In this document: positions 12,101 through 25,138 of the stretch, in pieces | How positions within the stretch are numbered: position 1 is the stretch's first letter | Layout: the number at the start of each line of letters is the position of its first letter | NCBI GenBank assembly: GCA_029204225.1 | Contig: CM055102.1 | Location: 1,299,863 to 1,363,862 of the forward strand | Length of the DNA stretch: 64,000 nucleotides | Source of the DNA: Diphasiastrum complanatum | Lineage: Eukaryota; Streptophyta; Lycopodiopsida; Lycopodiales; Lycopodiaceae | Reading direction: 5' to 3' | Notes under the pieces: generated by a model | What the model was told of the DNA's origin: nothing | The model's database searches: none | Seen by the model: the letters and a program-made list of their open reading frames with translations, nothing else | Made by a program: the position numbers and the translations under genes

Positions 12101-13736
12101 TCTTGAGTTGGAGATCTACCACCATTATAGCTCTAGATACTAGTTTGGGATGTGTGACCACCGGTGACCTCGCTTTAGAAATCAATACCAACAAAGCTCA
12201 AATCTAGGCGCCCACTTTGTACCTACAATTGGGTCATCACTGGTTTTCCCTAGCAGTCCAAGTTGCACTACTAGACATGATCCCTCGAGTAGCCTTAGAG
12301 TTTATATGACGGACCTAGAATGCCAATTCCTACCCCTACTGGGTGACATGTGCCAACTAGTCAGATGAGGAACTCCAAGATACCATTTCTATACACCGGA
12401 GTTTCACCACAACATGCAACCATGGAATATCTTATTTAGGATACAACATCATGAGTGTTACAGTTATCTAGAAGTATATGAACGAAGGCCAGACTGTTCA
12501 TGGAGATTAACTGATGCCACATCCACTCACTACATAGAAGTATCGCAATCATCCCCGAATACCCCTTACATTGATCCATCTGAACAATACCCCGAATCAC
12601 CTGAGACTGCTAACAGCACGAACGTAAATCCAGAAAATAGACCCAGATATAGAAATAAAAGAGCGTTGTACCAACATCTTGAACTCATCGTAAACATTTC
12701 AAGTGATGGACTATCCGAAGATCCTATTCATAGTCTCAGCCTAGAGGTGAGAACCATTTAGGGCGATCGGGTTGGATCTAATTTGGATCTCATGAGACTC
12801 TTGACTAGAAATCCCTTTGAGCTCCTCAAGCGATTTCTATCCCATATTCTCCTAAAATTCATTTAGATTCTACCTAGGGTCCATCCTCAAATTTACCACA
12901 ATCTACATCAGTATCATGAATGGCTGCATCCCTTAGATATTGCCTAGTTTTACACATAGAAGGATGGATGATAATAAAATTTGTCACCCTCGAACCCAAC
13001 ATGAGAGCATTCGTACCGGAGATTAAGCCATTGGAGTAGTTAGAGAAGTACGTCGATTTCAAATACGCATCTATTATCACATAGATTTAGTATGGGAATT
13101 GTTGTCCACAAATCTGACATGACTACGACAAGGATAGACAAAAGTTAGCATACTACAACTATCACCAAACCAGAATCTGAGAGGTTGGAACTGACAGAAT
13201 CAGTATCCTAGCTCGATAATCATTTCATCTCCCACGCGGTCATACCTCTGAGAGCCTGGAAAACTCTCATTGATCCGGGAATACGAGGCGATTAGGATGG
13301 CCCCCAGGATTGGAAACGACGTTACCCTGATCACTCCTGTAAAGGCAGTGTGGGCCCTTCCCCTGCTGGAGATCTTCTGAAGGGACCAATCCCTCGACGG
13401 AAAATCCGCCCAACAATTAAAAAATAGGATTTTGACAAAATCACAAAAAATTGAATCTTCAAATTCCTACATGCAATTGCAACAAACTTGATATACAATC
13501 TTGTAGCCTCCAATGAAGCTTTCCTAATGCATCAAAAATCAACCAAATCAAGTAATCCAAGTGTAAAATTGGAATTCCTCAAGTTCGTTAAACTAAATTG
13601 AGCTTTGACCTACAAAAGATCAATTCTACATATCCAAAATTCTTGATTTTTGAGAAGAAAATAGCATGCTCTAGAGATAGAAGCTCCTCCAAATCTTTGC
13701 TAAATGTGGCTATACCTTCCATAACCTGCAACACAA
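9170..13736. other. unassigned region
   Basis: 4.5 kb that is less AT-rich than its flanks, with only short ORFs (up to 115 codons at 12414-12761), none with a family pattern. One exact CACACGTGTG lies at 9308-9317 and a small hairpin TCTCCC...GGGAGA at about 9963-9980. It may be very old retroelement DNA or unknown host sequence. The last 250 bp (13490-13736) should be the leader of the copia whose PBS follows. Confidence 0.3.
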
Positions 13737-14387
13737 GCTTTGATACCATGTAAAGATTTTTTCAATCAGTAAGATCCAAAATAATCTATTGATATTTGGT
13801 TATGAAGACAACACTATTTACACCATTTGCAATGTAGAAAATCAACATCTACTTAATGAAAGAGATGCAAACTCAACAAGATATTGATAAAACATCAAAC
13901 TTATGATAATATGAAGTTGTTGTCCGTACAATAACAATAAGTTACTATAGGTCACACGTGTGGAACCGAATATAGCAAAATATGAGCATTGTATACATTG
14001 CAAGCTATCATCAATATAGTGCACCAATGGATATATGAACCCAAGAGAACTCATGTATAAGCATGAAATGAGATGAGAGAGAGAGAAGAATCTGTTTCTC
14101 CCATGAGTTTACATCCTTCTATAGCAGGTCCATGCATCATTAATGAGCTTGGTTTCCCTCCATAACAAAAACCCTACTATAAATGTGGACTAGATTCAAT
14201 GAACAAGATATTAAAATTTGAATCATCCAAACTCGACACTTTTCCCTCACTTTTTAAAAGTGGTAATTCAAATGCTTTTAGACCAATAAAACTTTGAAAT
14301 GTCAAACTCAAGTCTAATATGCAAGTTGGCCTCAATTGAAATAAACAAATATGTCCAAAATATCAAACTAGTTGACAATTTATCACA
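13737..14387 (-). mobile_element. copia 5' end: PBS and 5' LTR (minus)
   Basis: GCTTTGATACCA at 13737-13748 is the reverse complement of TGGTATCAAAGC, an initiator tRNA-Met primer site with one change from the copies elsewhere here. It is followed at 13749 by TGTAAAGATTTT, the LTR edge. The LTR runs to TATCACA at 14387 (about 639 bp; on the minus strand TGTGATA...TTTACA). CACACGTGTG is at 13953-13962. No matching second LTR and no coding remnant were found on the internal (left) side, so this is a truncated element. Confidence 0.65.
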
Positions 14388-17300
14388 TGTATGACAGATC
14401 TTAATTCTTGTCCTCTGACTTGATTCAGGCTATTCATTTGGAAGGTGCAGTTCTGGAAGATACCGCTCATTATAATTCTCAGTATCCATGATCAGTACGA
14501 AGTAGTATTATAATACTACTTGCTTATTCTCCCCTTACAGAGAGTGGTTGGGTATAGGACTATGGTGGATGCAAATGGTTTGGAAAGAAGTAAATAGTAA
14601 AATAAAGAATTTGGATAATTTGGAGCATGAAACAAGTGGATGAGTAAAAAGTAGTCGGTTAACTGTGATAAATGTCTTCACACGTAAAACAAGGTTAGGG
14701 TGTATTTCAATAGGAATTGTCAGATGAAACAAGATAAGAAAATAATGAGTAAATTAGAACACATTTAATATAGTAAGCAAGAAATTATTGAAAAAGAAAT
14801 ATGAAAAAAGTGGATGCAACTAAAATTACGATTAGAATTTGATCGTATTGTGTACTAAGCTAAGTTCGTTGTCAACGGTGCCAACTGTCACTTTCTACAA
14901 CCGAATAATGTTTTTTGGCTCTCCACTCTCAGGTCACATCCAACTAGCTCTTATGTAACTAATTAATCTTTCCTCAACTCATGGTCTTACAAAACAAGAT
15001 GCCATGGTTGGGTTCGTATCTTACAAGTATAGTTACTCCAGATCTCGGATTGTGATATTGGTAGAGAATCTACCAACACACTAGCAAGCCTAGGTTCTCA
15101 CTCCCATTACGTAGCTTACCTTGTACCCATTGGATCAATACTCAATACTGCACGTGATACTCACTCACTTGGAGATCCAAAAAAGCACTTCTTTGCCCTC
15201 TACAACCACATTTGTAAGGAGGCACAGAAAGGTCCAACAATTTTCTCTCTCTGGGCTTTAGACTGATGGACTACTACCTATTAAGTACTACCAGATACTT
15301 AGCTTGTAAATATTGTTCCGATTTCAATTCAATCAATAAAGTTGGGTGTGGGAATTTGATGGAGAGTGTTTTCTCTTTCTGTGATAAATATGTGTCGTTA
15401 ACTACTTATGTTGATTTGAAAATTGTGGACTATGTCATTATTTTCTAGAATGGCACATAACCAAAATGGTTTAGTATTCCTTTGTCATTTCATTTCTTTT
15501 CCATGCATTGGGTTGAAAAAATTCCAACTAACTACAATTTAAGTGTTATAGAATCTATGAATATTATTTATTGAAAATGTCATATCCCAAAAGTGACTAG
15601 TCATTTTCTCTTATAAAGATTCATCTTAATAAAGACAAATACCCTCGCCAACTTATGCTTATATTGAGAGGCCTCTATGTACATTGCTAGTCCCTCATTC
15701 AAGAACACTTAAGTTTGATCACTTGGGTGACTCAATCAATTGTTATTTTTTCTTTTTTGTTTGAAGGACATTGAAAAAAATCATTGACTTTTAAGGCATT
15801 CTTTGTAGTAGAGAGAACAAAAATTCATGTACCTCAGTATAAAGTTATGTCAAAAAGTCAAAAACCTTCTAGACCGTAGATGACAAAACATATAACCACT
15901 ATCTCCCAAAAATACATTCCTATCATCTAGCACATTGACACTTAGAGGCTCATGTGAACATTCTCTATTAATGGAACATCACTTTGATCTCTTATCAAAA
16001 CTCTCACTTTACCATATTGAAAACAAGCACTCTCTAGTACCTTTATTTTAAAAGCCTAAACATTAGTTAATGTTTGCCTCCACTATCTTCATCAATCATG
16101 CTCCTCTCACTTCTCCAAGCTAAACTTATAGCATTACAAATGGCACAATTTTCATCTTAGTCATGATATATATATTATTGATAGTTGTCTACAAGTACTA
16201 TTTGGTATTTTGAAAGAAATTCATTTGATTTTGACTTACCTTGATGATAATTTGGAGTTAATCACTTGTGTGCATGTCCACTTATCCTCTAGGTGCATTA
16301 TCCTCTTAGATAGTGTATGTATATTATTTATGCATAGTAGTATATAAAATAATCATTTGCACTTGTCAATCTTGAATTTTGACATCAGGTCATTAAACAA
16401 TGCAATCAAAGAGTCAATATATGAAAGTTAGTTGGCTTATAATTGAATGATGTCACATTTTGAATGTTTTACTAATGGCTTTTCATAGGAATAGTGTGCA
16501 ACACTTATAGGACCATACCAACTTACACTATTTTCTGTGCTACATGAAACATGCAAAAACAGACACAAATGATGCATATACACTACATGAATACTAATAT
16601 AATTGATTTTAATAGAAAATTTTGAGTACTACAATAAAAATCCAACACTTGTAATCTAGGTAGAAGTTAGAACCATATTGCACATGGACCTATAGGAGAT
16701 GTAGCATATTTAAAATAAAAAATTGTGGCTTATGTACTTGTCAATCCAACCAAAGACATGATTTATGATATTTACCTTGCATAACCTCACCTCACCTCAT
16801 AGACATTGTTTCTTGAGTTAATAATTATTGACAATGACTAGAGCACATTCAGTAGATACAAGCTTATTCATGAACTTTTGTCAATATGTATGATGTTCGC
16901 ATTTCCTTTATTGATAAAATTTATGTTAAAATTACTCTAAGTAGTAAATGCAATCATATGGTCTGAATTTATAATTATAAACAACAATATGCTATATTCA
17001 AATAGATTATAGTCCATAATAGGTATCAAGAGCAAATAGTGTTGACTCCTTTATTAAAAGAATGATAACATCACACATACAATCATCCATGAAATATGAG
17101 ATGTGTGGATATCTAAAATATATTTTCTTATCATACATTTAGAAAGATTATATTCCTCAACTGGATTGAGGGTGCAAGCAAGGCCCCACCCTCATCCAAT
17201 GATGCATGCATATTGAAATATTTCATCATCCATTACAACAATCTAAAGTCTATTTTTGAAATCATTTAAATGTGTAGATCGGTGCTGGAATAAACCCATA

Positions 17301-18155
17301 TCTATTCTAATCTTTTGAGGCTTTTTTCCTCATGTCCAATACATTGCTATATCATATCCCAAAAAAACAAAAGAAACTACACTATATCAATACTACTCAT
17401 AGAGGCACTGTGTCCATCATCATCATCACCCATAGATGTCACATGGACGAGCTACACCTATCTACATTAATGAATATAACTCACTGTGGGTGAATGCCCT
17501 AACAGGCTAGCTCTACCACCAGATTTTCATATGATGAGTGAAACACATTGTCATGCTCCAACTTGGTGGGATGGCATTCAAAGTCAAGAAATTGTAGAAA
17601 CTGAATGACAAGTTAAAAATGAACTACAAAAAATAGAAAATCAAATAATGACACTATAGAATAAGCTATAAATTATATATGAGCTACATACCATTTAAGC
17701 TTGTACGCCTGCCTTGCCACTATGTCCTACCCATGCCGTGGGCCATCCTACTCACTATGACATCTTTCTGAATACGAAATTTTTGAATCTTTGGCCTCAT
17801 CCTTGCAGGCCTTCCATTCTTCTACCAGAGAGGCTATGACTTTTTTGACTGATGTGTATCTCACACAACATCCCTCTTATCTCAAATCCATTTGCTCATA
17901 TATTTCGATATGGCTCTTGGATCAAACTAATTCTTTTGTTGAAATTCTTCTTGCAACTCCTGCATGATCTTGGATTATGATTCTCCAAGTTGGTCGGCCA
18001 ATTTTTTAAGTAATCTTTGTCCAAAATAATGGGAACATGCTAAATGTAATTCATTAATAAAAACCGTCATTCAACATTCTAAGTCCTTCAACATTCAAAT
18101 TGTAGTGAGGATTAAAAGTAGATTCGTTAATAAGATTAGGTGGAGGGGTTGAAGG
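14388..18155. other. AT-rich DNA, nothing recognised
   Basis: No ORF above 70 codons, no LTR end or repeat match to the rest of the window. The first five bases of the GAAGG target duplication of element B end this stretch (18151-18155). Confidence 0.4.
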
Positions 18156-18431
18156 ACTTAGAATTTGCTTTGCACAGGAACACAGATCATGCTACACAGT
18201 AACACAGACAGAAAATCACTCTCCTCAGCAAGCTTACATAGCAACTGTATTTTTCAAAATGAAATTACACTGTACATATAGTTGTTCACTCAGGCAACCC
18301 ATGCATGACCCAGGTTGCCGTTGGCGGGATGCGTGTCCCATCGACTTGCCTCGTGGCGAGGCCAAGTGATCCTTAGCCACTGATAGGACCCACAGTACAG
18401 TAACACAGTGATTATAACTTTAGTTCTAACT
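18156..18431 (-). repeat. 3' LTR of copia B
   Basis: 276 bp, ends ACTTAGAATT and TTCTAACT as read on plus. Directly abuts target duplication GAAGG on the left and the PPT complement CTCTCCCTTAAAG on the right. Short for a copia LTR. Confidence 0.9.
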
Positions 18432-18484
18432 CTCTCCCTTAAAGTATAATCACTTTTTATATAGTCATATACATAGCTTGAAAG

Positions 18485-19435
18485 TTAACAAACTTTAAGT
18501 ACAGAAAGCTTTGATCTAAACTTATCAAACTTTTCTCCAGTAAGTGGCTTAGTGAAAATATCAGCTAGTTGTTCTTCTGTGCTACAATGAACAACATGAA
18601 TTTCACGACTCAGCAGCCTCTCACGTATGAAGTGATATTGAATCTCAATGTGTTTAGTTCTTGCATGGAACACTGGATTCTTTGCTAGCTGAATGCCACT
18701 CTGACTGTCGCTATGTAAAGTCGTGGGATTTTTCTGCATCATGCCAATTTCTTCCAAGATTTGTCTCAACCATATAGCTTCTTGTGCAGCACTACACATT
18801 GCCTTATATTCTGTTTCTGTGGTGGAAAGAGCAATTGTACTTTGCTTCTTACTAGACCAGGAAAAGCAATTACCACAAAATTGGAATATATATCCTGTGG
18901 TGGATCTACGATCATCATAGTCACCTCCCCAGTCCGCATCCACATAGCCACACAACTCAGGTAAACCATCATGCTTCCTGTAAATCAAGCCATACTCTGA
19001 AGTGCCTTTCACATAACACAAAATGCGTTTAGCTGCTTTCCAATGTGTTTCCATAGGTGCTATCATAAACTGACTTACAATGCCAACAGCATAGCATATA
19101 CCTGGTCTAGTTGTGGTAAGGTAAATGAAGCTCCCTACTAACTGTCTATATAGCATAGCATCAAATGACTGTGATTCATCAAGCTTAGAAAGCTTTTTAC
19201 CTGGTTCAATAGGAGTGTTTACTGGTTTGCAATCCTGCAACCTAAACCTGTGCAACAACTCTTTGACATACTTCACCTGTGTTAAACCCACTTCATGTCC
19301 TTTTTGCCACACTTCTACTCCAAGGCAGAAATGCATCAGGCTGAGATCCGTCATCTCAAATTGTTCCATGAGGTCTTTCTTGATCATGTCTATCATCTCT
19401 TGATTATTTCCCGTAATAATCAAGTCATCAACATA
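18485..19435 (-). pseudogene. copia B RT C-terminus and RNase H
   Basis: The 312-codon ORF starts just after the RT active site, and the YVDD codons are at 19424-19435 in the same frame (CSYVDDLIITGN). RNase H is complete in motif: VDADWGGDYDDRRSTTGY (first D), STTETEYKA (E), HSDSQSGIQLAKN (D), then TKHIEIQYHFIRERL and QLADIFTKPL, the standard copia end. The stop is 50 bp from the 3' LTR. The RT is cut from its N-terminal half by a frameshift at about 19440-19510. Alone, the RNase H domain looks undamaged. Confidence 0.9.
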
Positions 19436-19512
19436 AGAGCAATCAAAGCAACCATACCATCAAAGCATAAGACATATAGATTTGGATCAGAATGTGTTCT
19501 CACCATCCCCTT

Positions 19513-20511
19513 TCAATGAAAGTAGGCATCAATCCTGCTATACCATGCATGTGGTGCTTGTTTAAGACCATAAAGCGCTTTCTTCAAGCGGCATACTTTA
19601 TTTTCCTGTCCTTTCGTTACAAAGTCTTCAGGTTGATCCATGAACACTTCTTCTTCTAACTCACCATTTAGAAAAGCAGATTTCACATCCATCTGATGCA
19701 AAGGCCAACCAAAACGTGAAGCTAAAGCAATAAGTAGATGTAGAGTATTCCACTTACAAACCGACGCAAAGGTCTCCTCATAGTCAATGCCTTTATTTTG
19801 TGCGTACCCTTTGATCACCAATCTTGCTTTGTGCTTTGCTATACTTCCATCTGCATGGTACTTAGTTCTGTATACCCATTTGCAACCAATGGGTTTCTTG
19901 CCAACTGGTGGTTCTACTAAGTCCCATGTGCTATGCTTAGCAATTGACTCCATCTCCTCTCCCATGGCCTTGATCCAAATGTCATCATCCTTCGCTTCAC
20001 TATAAGTCGAAGGTTCTTTGCTTTGAATAATACTAGATATTGCTTCATACCTTTCAGGTAGTATCTTCTCTCTTGTTGATCTTCGTAGCTCTCCCTGGTT
20101 AGATGATCCTGGAAAGTCATCTATGTCACGGCTCTCCATAAATCTCTCAAACCACTTAGGGAGCTTTCTGTCAGGTGATCGGCTTCCTGGTGAAAATGTA
20201 TCCCACGGTACATCCTTCTCCTTGCGTTTGTCACCTACAATTTCAATCCTTCTTGCACCAAAAGATTTGTCCCTACCTCTCCAACCTCTTTCTTGAGGTT
20301 GAGTAGTAGTATCTTGAGATGTATCCTCATGTTCATCACTCGGAAGGTCAATATCATCATCAAGTGGTATCCTCACTATACCATCTTTTCTACTGGATGT
20401 GTCTATCTTCTCAGCATCTTCATCTTCATACATCTTGGATTCATCAAAGATAACATCTCGGCTTATATGGATTTTGTTTTCAACTGGATCAAAACATCTA
20501 TAGCCCTTCAC
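19513..20511 (-). pseudogene. copia B integrase C-terminus and RT N-terminus
   Basis: 332 codons. Begins with MKGYRCFDPVENKIHISRDV, the integrase C-terminal beta region, then an acidic/serine-rich linker, then RT: DLVEPPVGKKPIGCKWVYRTK, KARLVIKGYAQNKGIDYEETF, QMDVKSAFLNGELEEEVFM (first catalytic D) and LKKALYGLKQAP. It ends at a stop just before YVDD. A small frameshift between this ORF and the next splits the RT active site. Upstream, a stop and frame change at about 20512-20610 separate it from the integrase core. Confidence 0.9.
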
Positions 20512-20610
20512 GCAATCATCATATCCTAGGAATATGCACTTGATAGCTTTTACATCAAGTTTACGTCTCTCTTCCTTAGGAATATGTACAAAGGCCTTAC
20601 ATCCAAAGAT

Positions 20611-21825
20611 TCACAAGTGGTTCACCTTTGGCTTCTTCTTTGTGAATGCTTCCTCAGGTGTTATTTTTGGTAAGGAAATGGTAGGACTTCTATTTTGAAG
20701 ATATACTGTCGTGCTACATGCTTCTGACCAAAAATCTTTTGGTAGTTTCATCTCAACTAGCATAGATATGGCACTTTCCACAATCGTACGATTTTTGCGC
20801 TCAGCTACACCATTGAGAGCAGGAGTATGAGCTTGCATAAATTGTCTTTTAATCCCACATTGATCACAAAGATCATTGAGGTCATTAGACTTATACTCAC
20901 CTCCACTGTCTGATCTTAGGACTTTGATTTTCCTACCTATATGATTTTCGACCAAGTTTTTGAAGTTCTTGAAGTTATCAAATGCATCTGATTTCTTCTT
21001 CAAGAAGTAGATCCACGTCTTACGTGACATATCATCGATAAAGGTCATGAAATAGAAGGCTTTTCCTAAGGACATGGTCCTCATAGGCCCGCATAAATCT
21101 GTGTGGATTAAATCTAGGATGTTCTTTGCTTTTGCAACACCCCCTTTATTGAACTTCTCTTGATGCTGCTTTCCATATACACAAGATTCGCACATCGATT
21201 TCAAGTGATCTTCTATGGTAGGCAGTCCTGTTACCATCTCCAATTTTCTCATCAAACTGAGGCTTCCCAAGTTCAAGTGACCAAGCCTCTTGTGCCACAA
21301 CTCAGTTTGCGAAGGAACGGATGATACAAGTCCATGTTGCCCCTTGATTGTAGCATTCAACCTGTACAATTTTGTATTGGGCTCTCTTACACCATTCCCA
21401 ATAACTTTGAACTTTTGGTTCGCATCCTTCACAAAGCAGCGATCATGGGCAAATTCTACTTTCAACTTTTGATCTGTAATGACTCCAACAGAAAGTAGAT
21501 TTTTCTTCAAACCTGGTACGTAAAGTACCTCCCTGATCATCCTGCTTTTGCCATCAGGCAGTTGGATTGAAATTGTGCCTATCCCCTTGATCATGCACAC
21601 CTCACCATTTGCTTGTGAAACAGATGTTCCATTATCCAACACCTTCAAACTACTGAACCAATTCTTGTTACCTGTCATGTGTCTTGTGACTCCTGAGTCA
21701 TTATACCATGCTTGATCATCTTGATTAGATGACAATGCAGATATGAAGATGCTAGAGACTTCAATCTCACCCTCATCGACAAGGTTACCTGCTTGTTTTG
21801 GTTTTCCCTTACCTTGTTCTGCCAA
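20611..21825 (-). pseudogene. copia B protease and integrase core
   Basis: 404 codons. The protease motif is WYNDSGVTRHMTG with D-S-G present. Integrase has the zinc-binding ELWHKRLGHLN...CESCVYGK, then IHTDLCGP, LRSDSGGEY and AERKNRT: an intact D,D35E triad with 35 residues between the last two. The ORF ends at KPKVNHL with a stop; the next residues in frame (IFGCKAFVHIPKEERR, about 20600) continue integrase, so the stop is a point change. Upstream in the same frame are the zinc knuckle and gag linker. Confidence 0.9.
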
Positions 21826-22604
21826 GAATTTGCAACATTCACTCTTCCAATGGCCCTTTTTACCACAATGGAAGCACTTGCCTTTCTTCTTAGTTTTGCT
21901 AGAAGATCTCTCATCCTCCTGAGACTTGGCAAATTGCTGCTTAGACTTCTTCTTGCCCTTGCCCTTGCCTTATTTTTGGCATGTCGCAAGTGCCTGTTTG
22001 TCAGTATTTTGATGTCTAGCTTTCACCATTTCTCGTCGTTGCTCTTCCTACATCAAGATTCCTGTGAGCTCATCAAAGGTTGGCAATCTTTCTCTTGATG
22101 CTATTCCGTTCACAAAATCTGATAGGGTTCTGCAATGCTGCATAATGCATTATGCACTAGCTCCACATCACGTATGCGCTCTCCAATAGAATGCAGTTCA
22201 TCTCTCATTGTCTTGATTCTGGTCATGTACGTCTGAATGTGCTCTCCATGTTCCATGTGGACACTATTCAACTTTGACTTCAAAAAAATGATTCTTGACG
22301 GATTTGACATCTCGAACTGCTCCTTTAGCACATCGCATGCCTGTCTGGGTGTAATAGCATCACAAATGTGGGTAATGATGTGATCCTTCACTAACAAGTT
22401 AATGAAGGTCAAAGCTTTTCTCATCTTTTTGTCGAACGCTTTGATGTCTGCTTCATTTGGCGACCTTCTCTCATCACCTGTGATGACTTCCCACACATTT
22501 TTCTCCATTAGTATGTTTTTCATTTTGAATTTCCACACTGCATAGTTGGAAATCCTGTCCAATTTGCTACTTTCACTCAAAATGGACTCTCCCATGTTTG
22601 CCAT
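21826..22604 (-). pseudogene. copia B gag
   Basis: The N-terminal ORF (22110-22604, 164 codons) reads MANMGESILSESSKLDRISN and YAVWKFKMKNILMEKNVW, then ITPRQACDVLKEQFEMS and HIQTYMTRIKTMRDELHSIG, the helical UBN2-type gag core. After a stop at about 22110 the C-terminal part continues through a Lys/Arg-rich linker to a CX2CX4HX4C knuckle (CFHCGKKGHWKSEC, about 21840-21885), which then reads directly into the protease frame. The start codon is close to TTTGCCATCG on plus at 22599-22609. Role: particle formation and RNA binding. Confidence 0.85.
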
Positions 22605-23903
22605 CGCAAAACTGCTTGAAACTTTTGCCTTAGGCTAAGAACAGTATGTCGAGGCCAACAATGATGTCAGAAGTTGAAAATAATGACCTGCACTTTTTTT
22701 CTTACTAGGCCACTCACCGCTTTTCCACCAATTTGAAAGCCAAATCGGCGTCGCCTTCTGAAATGGACTCAGTCGTCAACTCCCAACAACGTGTCCAGTG
22801 GAATGGTGAAACTACTTCTGGCATACTTTAAACACTTTCTCCGCTGCAAACACTCTGTTTTGTTGTACCGTACTTGCAGGTACAGTCCGAGTGTCCTTCG
22901 TTTGGAGGTTATAGCCTTTCATTTGGGTCAAAACGGGCAAAGGACCCAAAAATAGGGACTTTTCTGGCTTTTGAATTGTTTCTTCACTTTGAAGAAATTT
23001 CACTCTTCACTTGTGAAGGGACCCAACTCAACTTTCAGTATTGAATTTTTTAATGAAGTTGAAGGCCAGAATGCACTTCAATTCTTCAAGGCCCTGTTCA
23101 AAGCTCATCCAATGGCTGAACCAAATCTTGTGGTTCAAATTTCTCTCCCATCACAGATTCTGGACCGTTGATTCATTTGACACCTCATCTAAAGGTTAAA
23201 AGTACATCTGGGCATCAAACCATACTCTTGTAGACGCTATGGTCTTCGGTACACTAAGCTTTTTATCGCGTTGGGCGTGCGAACAGCCCGCGACCTCCCT
23301 GCCTGCGGCCGCGCCTCCCTTCTCAGATAATTATCAGATTAAGCTCTCCTATGGATCGTTTTGAGCACGATCTGCGGCCTGGAGCAGGGTCGCCCTACTG
23401 AATCCATGACTGTAGAGTGTTCAGTCAGGAAATTCCGTGGAGAAACGGTGATTTTAGCTCAACTTGACAAAGTGGCTTTTTCACCTTTTTACCGCAAATC
23501 TGCTAGGTTAACTGTCTGGAGACAAATCTCTGACATAAACCTCAGAATCTCTCCATGGATGATTGACAGTGTGATTAGCTTCCTTCCTGTTCTTACGGCA
23601 TCCAAAACGGTGCACAAACAGCGAAGAAATCACCAGTTATGTATAAAAACCGTAACCCCAAGTCTGATTTCAATTTTCAACTGGCTTCGAAATTGTCAAT
23701 TTTTCACCAAATTTTTCCCTGTCTGATGCTATGCACAGGCTAATAATCCCTCTGCAGAGCTTAGCAAGCCTCTATAAATTAGAAACCGTGCACCAGTGCT
23801 TCTCTTTCCGTCTTCAACCCGCCGTAAAACCCCGAACTCTCAGATGACAGTTCTCCCGAAGCTCTCTTCAATGGCGACACTATATTGTGTACACTCCCTA
23901 TAC
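22605..23903 (-). other. leader of copia B
   Basis: 1.3 kb between PBS and gag start, longer than the 0.8-kb leader of F. GC-richer pieces near 23270-23330. The plus-strand 121-codon ORF (23361-23726) lies against the transcription direction of the element and has no recognised domain; I do not call it a gene. Confidence 0.5.
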
Positions 23904-24190
23904 GGCTCTGATACCAGCTTAGAATTTGCTTTGCACAGGAGCACAGATCATGCTACACATTAACACAGACAGAAAATCACTCTCCTCAGCAAGCTCACAT
24001 AGCAACTGTATTTTTCAAAATGAAATTACACTGTACATATAGTTGTTCACTCAGGCAACCCATGCATGACCCAGGTTGCCGTTGGCAGGACGCTTGTCCC
24101 GTCGACTTGCCTCGTGGCAAGGCCAACTGATCCTTATCCACTGATAGGACCCACAGTACAGTAACACAGATTTCAACTTTAATTCTAACT
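23904..24190 (-). repeat. PBS and 5' LTR of copia B
   Basis: GGCTCTGATACCA at 23904-23916 is the complement of the initiator tRNA-Met primer site. The LTR (23917-24190) starts GCTTAGAATT on plus and ends TTCTAACT, followed by target duplication GAAGG at 24191-24195. Confidence 0.9.
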
Positions 24191-25138
24191 GAAGGGCCTT
24201 TGTATTCCTGATTGGAAAGCAAATAAAAAATTGTTGCTCTTTCTCTATGTTGTACAAGTGCTTATTAACAATCTTTGGAGGCCCTTAGACTCAATTTTCA
24301 AGTTTCAAAAATCTAATCTACAACAAATCTATCCTAACTAACTTTTAGCTTCATACTAAATTCTAATATAGATAGATACTCTGGCTGTAGAATCTGTTTA
24401 CTGGTTTCTTCTTCTGCTTACAGCTTATGTTTCTTGTTCTGCCTGTTAGCAGAGACGGTGGGCTCTTTTAAGTGTATCTTTCTTGTTTAAGACCACCCAA
24501 ATCATGCAAAGGGAACTGATGAACATTGTAGTATGTGTCTTGCCTATAAGAGGACAACTCAAGGGCATCTCTCTTGAATTGAAATCACATGCTTTCAAAC
24601 CAAACATGCAGATCATGCATTTAACCAAGAAATCAGCATGTAGAGGGATTGAAATGCCATGAAATCCTACTTTAATGCTGCAAAATAAATTGGATCAGAT
24701 CCTAAACTATACTACACTTGCATTAATCCACAAACAAGAAGCAAGAAACTAACTAAACTAGACAGCATTTTAGAAGTCCAAGAATCAAGAAACACACATT
24801 TCTTGATTCTTAGACATCCCAAGAATATAAAAAATTGGAATGCCAAGAGAATATGCAAGATCTACATCACAAATCCAGCCTATTTAGTTTACCTGAATGC
24901 TGATTCCTATATTAATCCACAAGGAAAAATAAGAAATCTAATCCACAACTAGAATCCACAATCACACACAAAGGGATGGAAGGGCATGATCATAAGCGAA
25001 TCACTCAAAAAAACAATCATGATCAAGGAGCTCAAAGGACGCACCAAACTCGTGGAGGCTCTTTTCATTTGGATATGGAGTAGATGCATTACACAAAAAG
25101 CTCCCTTCTACAAAGGGTGAGTCTCTTAAATAAACAAG
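24191..25138. other. unassigned DNA with one perfect hairpin
   Basis: No coding pattern. A 13-bp perfect inverted repeat AAGAATCAAGAAA / TTTCTTGATTCTT with a 6-base spacer lies at 24780-24811. The last part (from somewhere after about 24850) probably belongs to the left LTR of gypsy H, but its start cannot be fixed because the partner LTR is truncated. Confidence 0.4.

Larger units (their letters stand above)
18156..24190 (-). mobile_element. Ty1/copia element B, structurally complete
   Basis: 6.0-kb element on the minus strand. LTRs are 276 bp (18156-18431) and 274 bp (23917-24190), PBS 23904-23916, PPT just inside the left LTR (CTCTCCCTTAA read on plus). Target duplication GAAGG is at 18151-18155 and 24191-24195. 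Gene order on the minus strand is gag, PR, INT, RT, RNase H, as in Ty1/copia. LTRs differ at roughly 14 of 274 sites by eye (about 5%), so it is much older than F. Frameshifts or stops break gag and RT. LTR ends are not TG...CA. Confidence 0.92.

Noticed and set aside
18723-19519. Plus-strand ORFs of 65-92 codons
   Set aside because: Antisense shadows of the copia B RT/RNase H gene.
23361-23726. 121-codon plus-strand ORF in the leader of copia B
   Set aside because: It is antisense to the element, has no recognised motif, and its length is plausible by chance.
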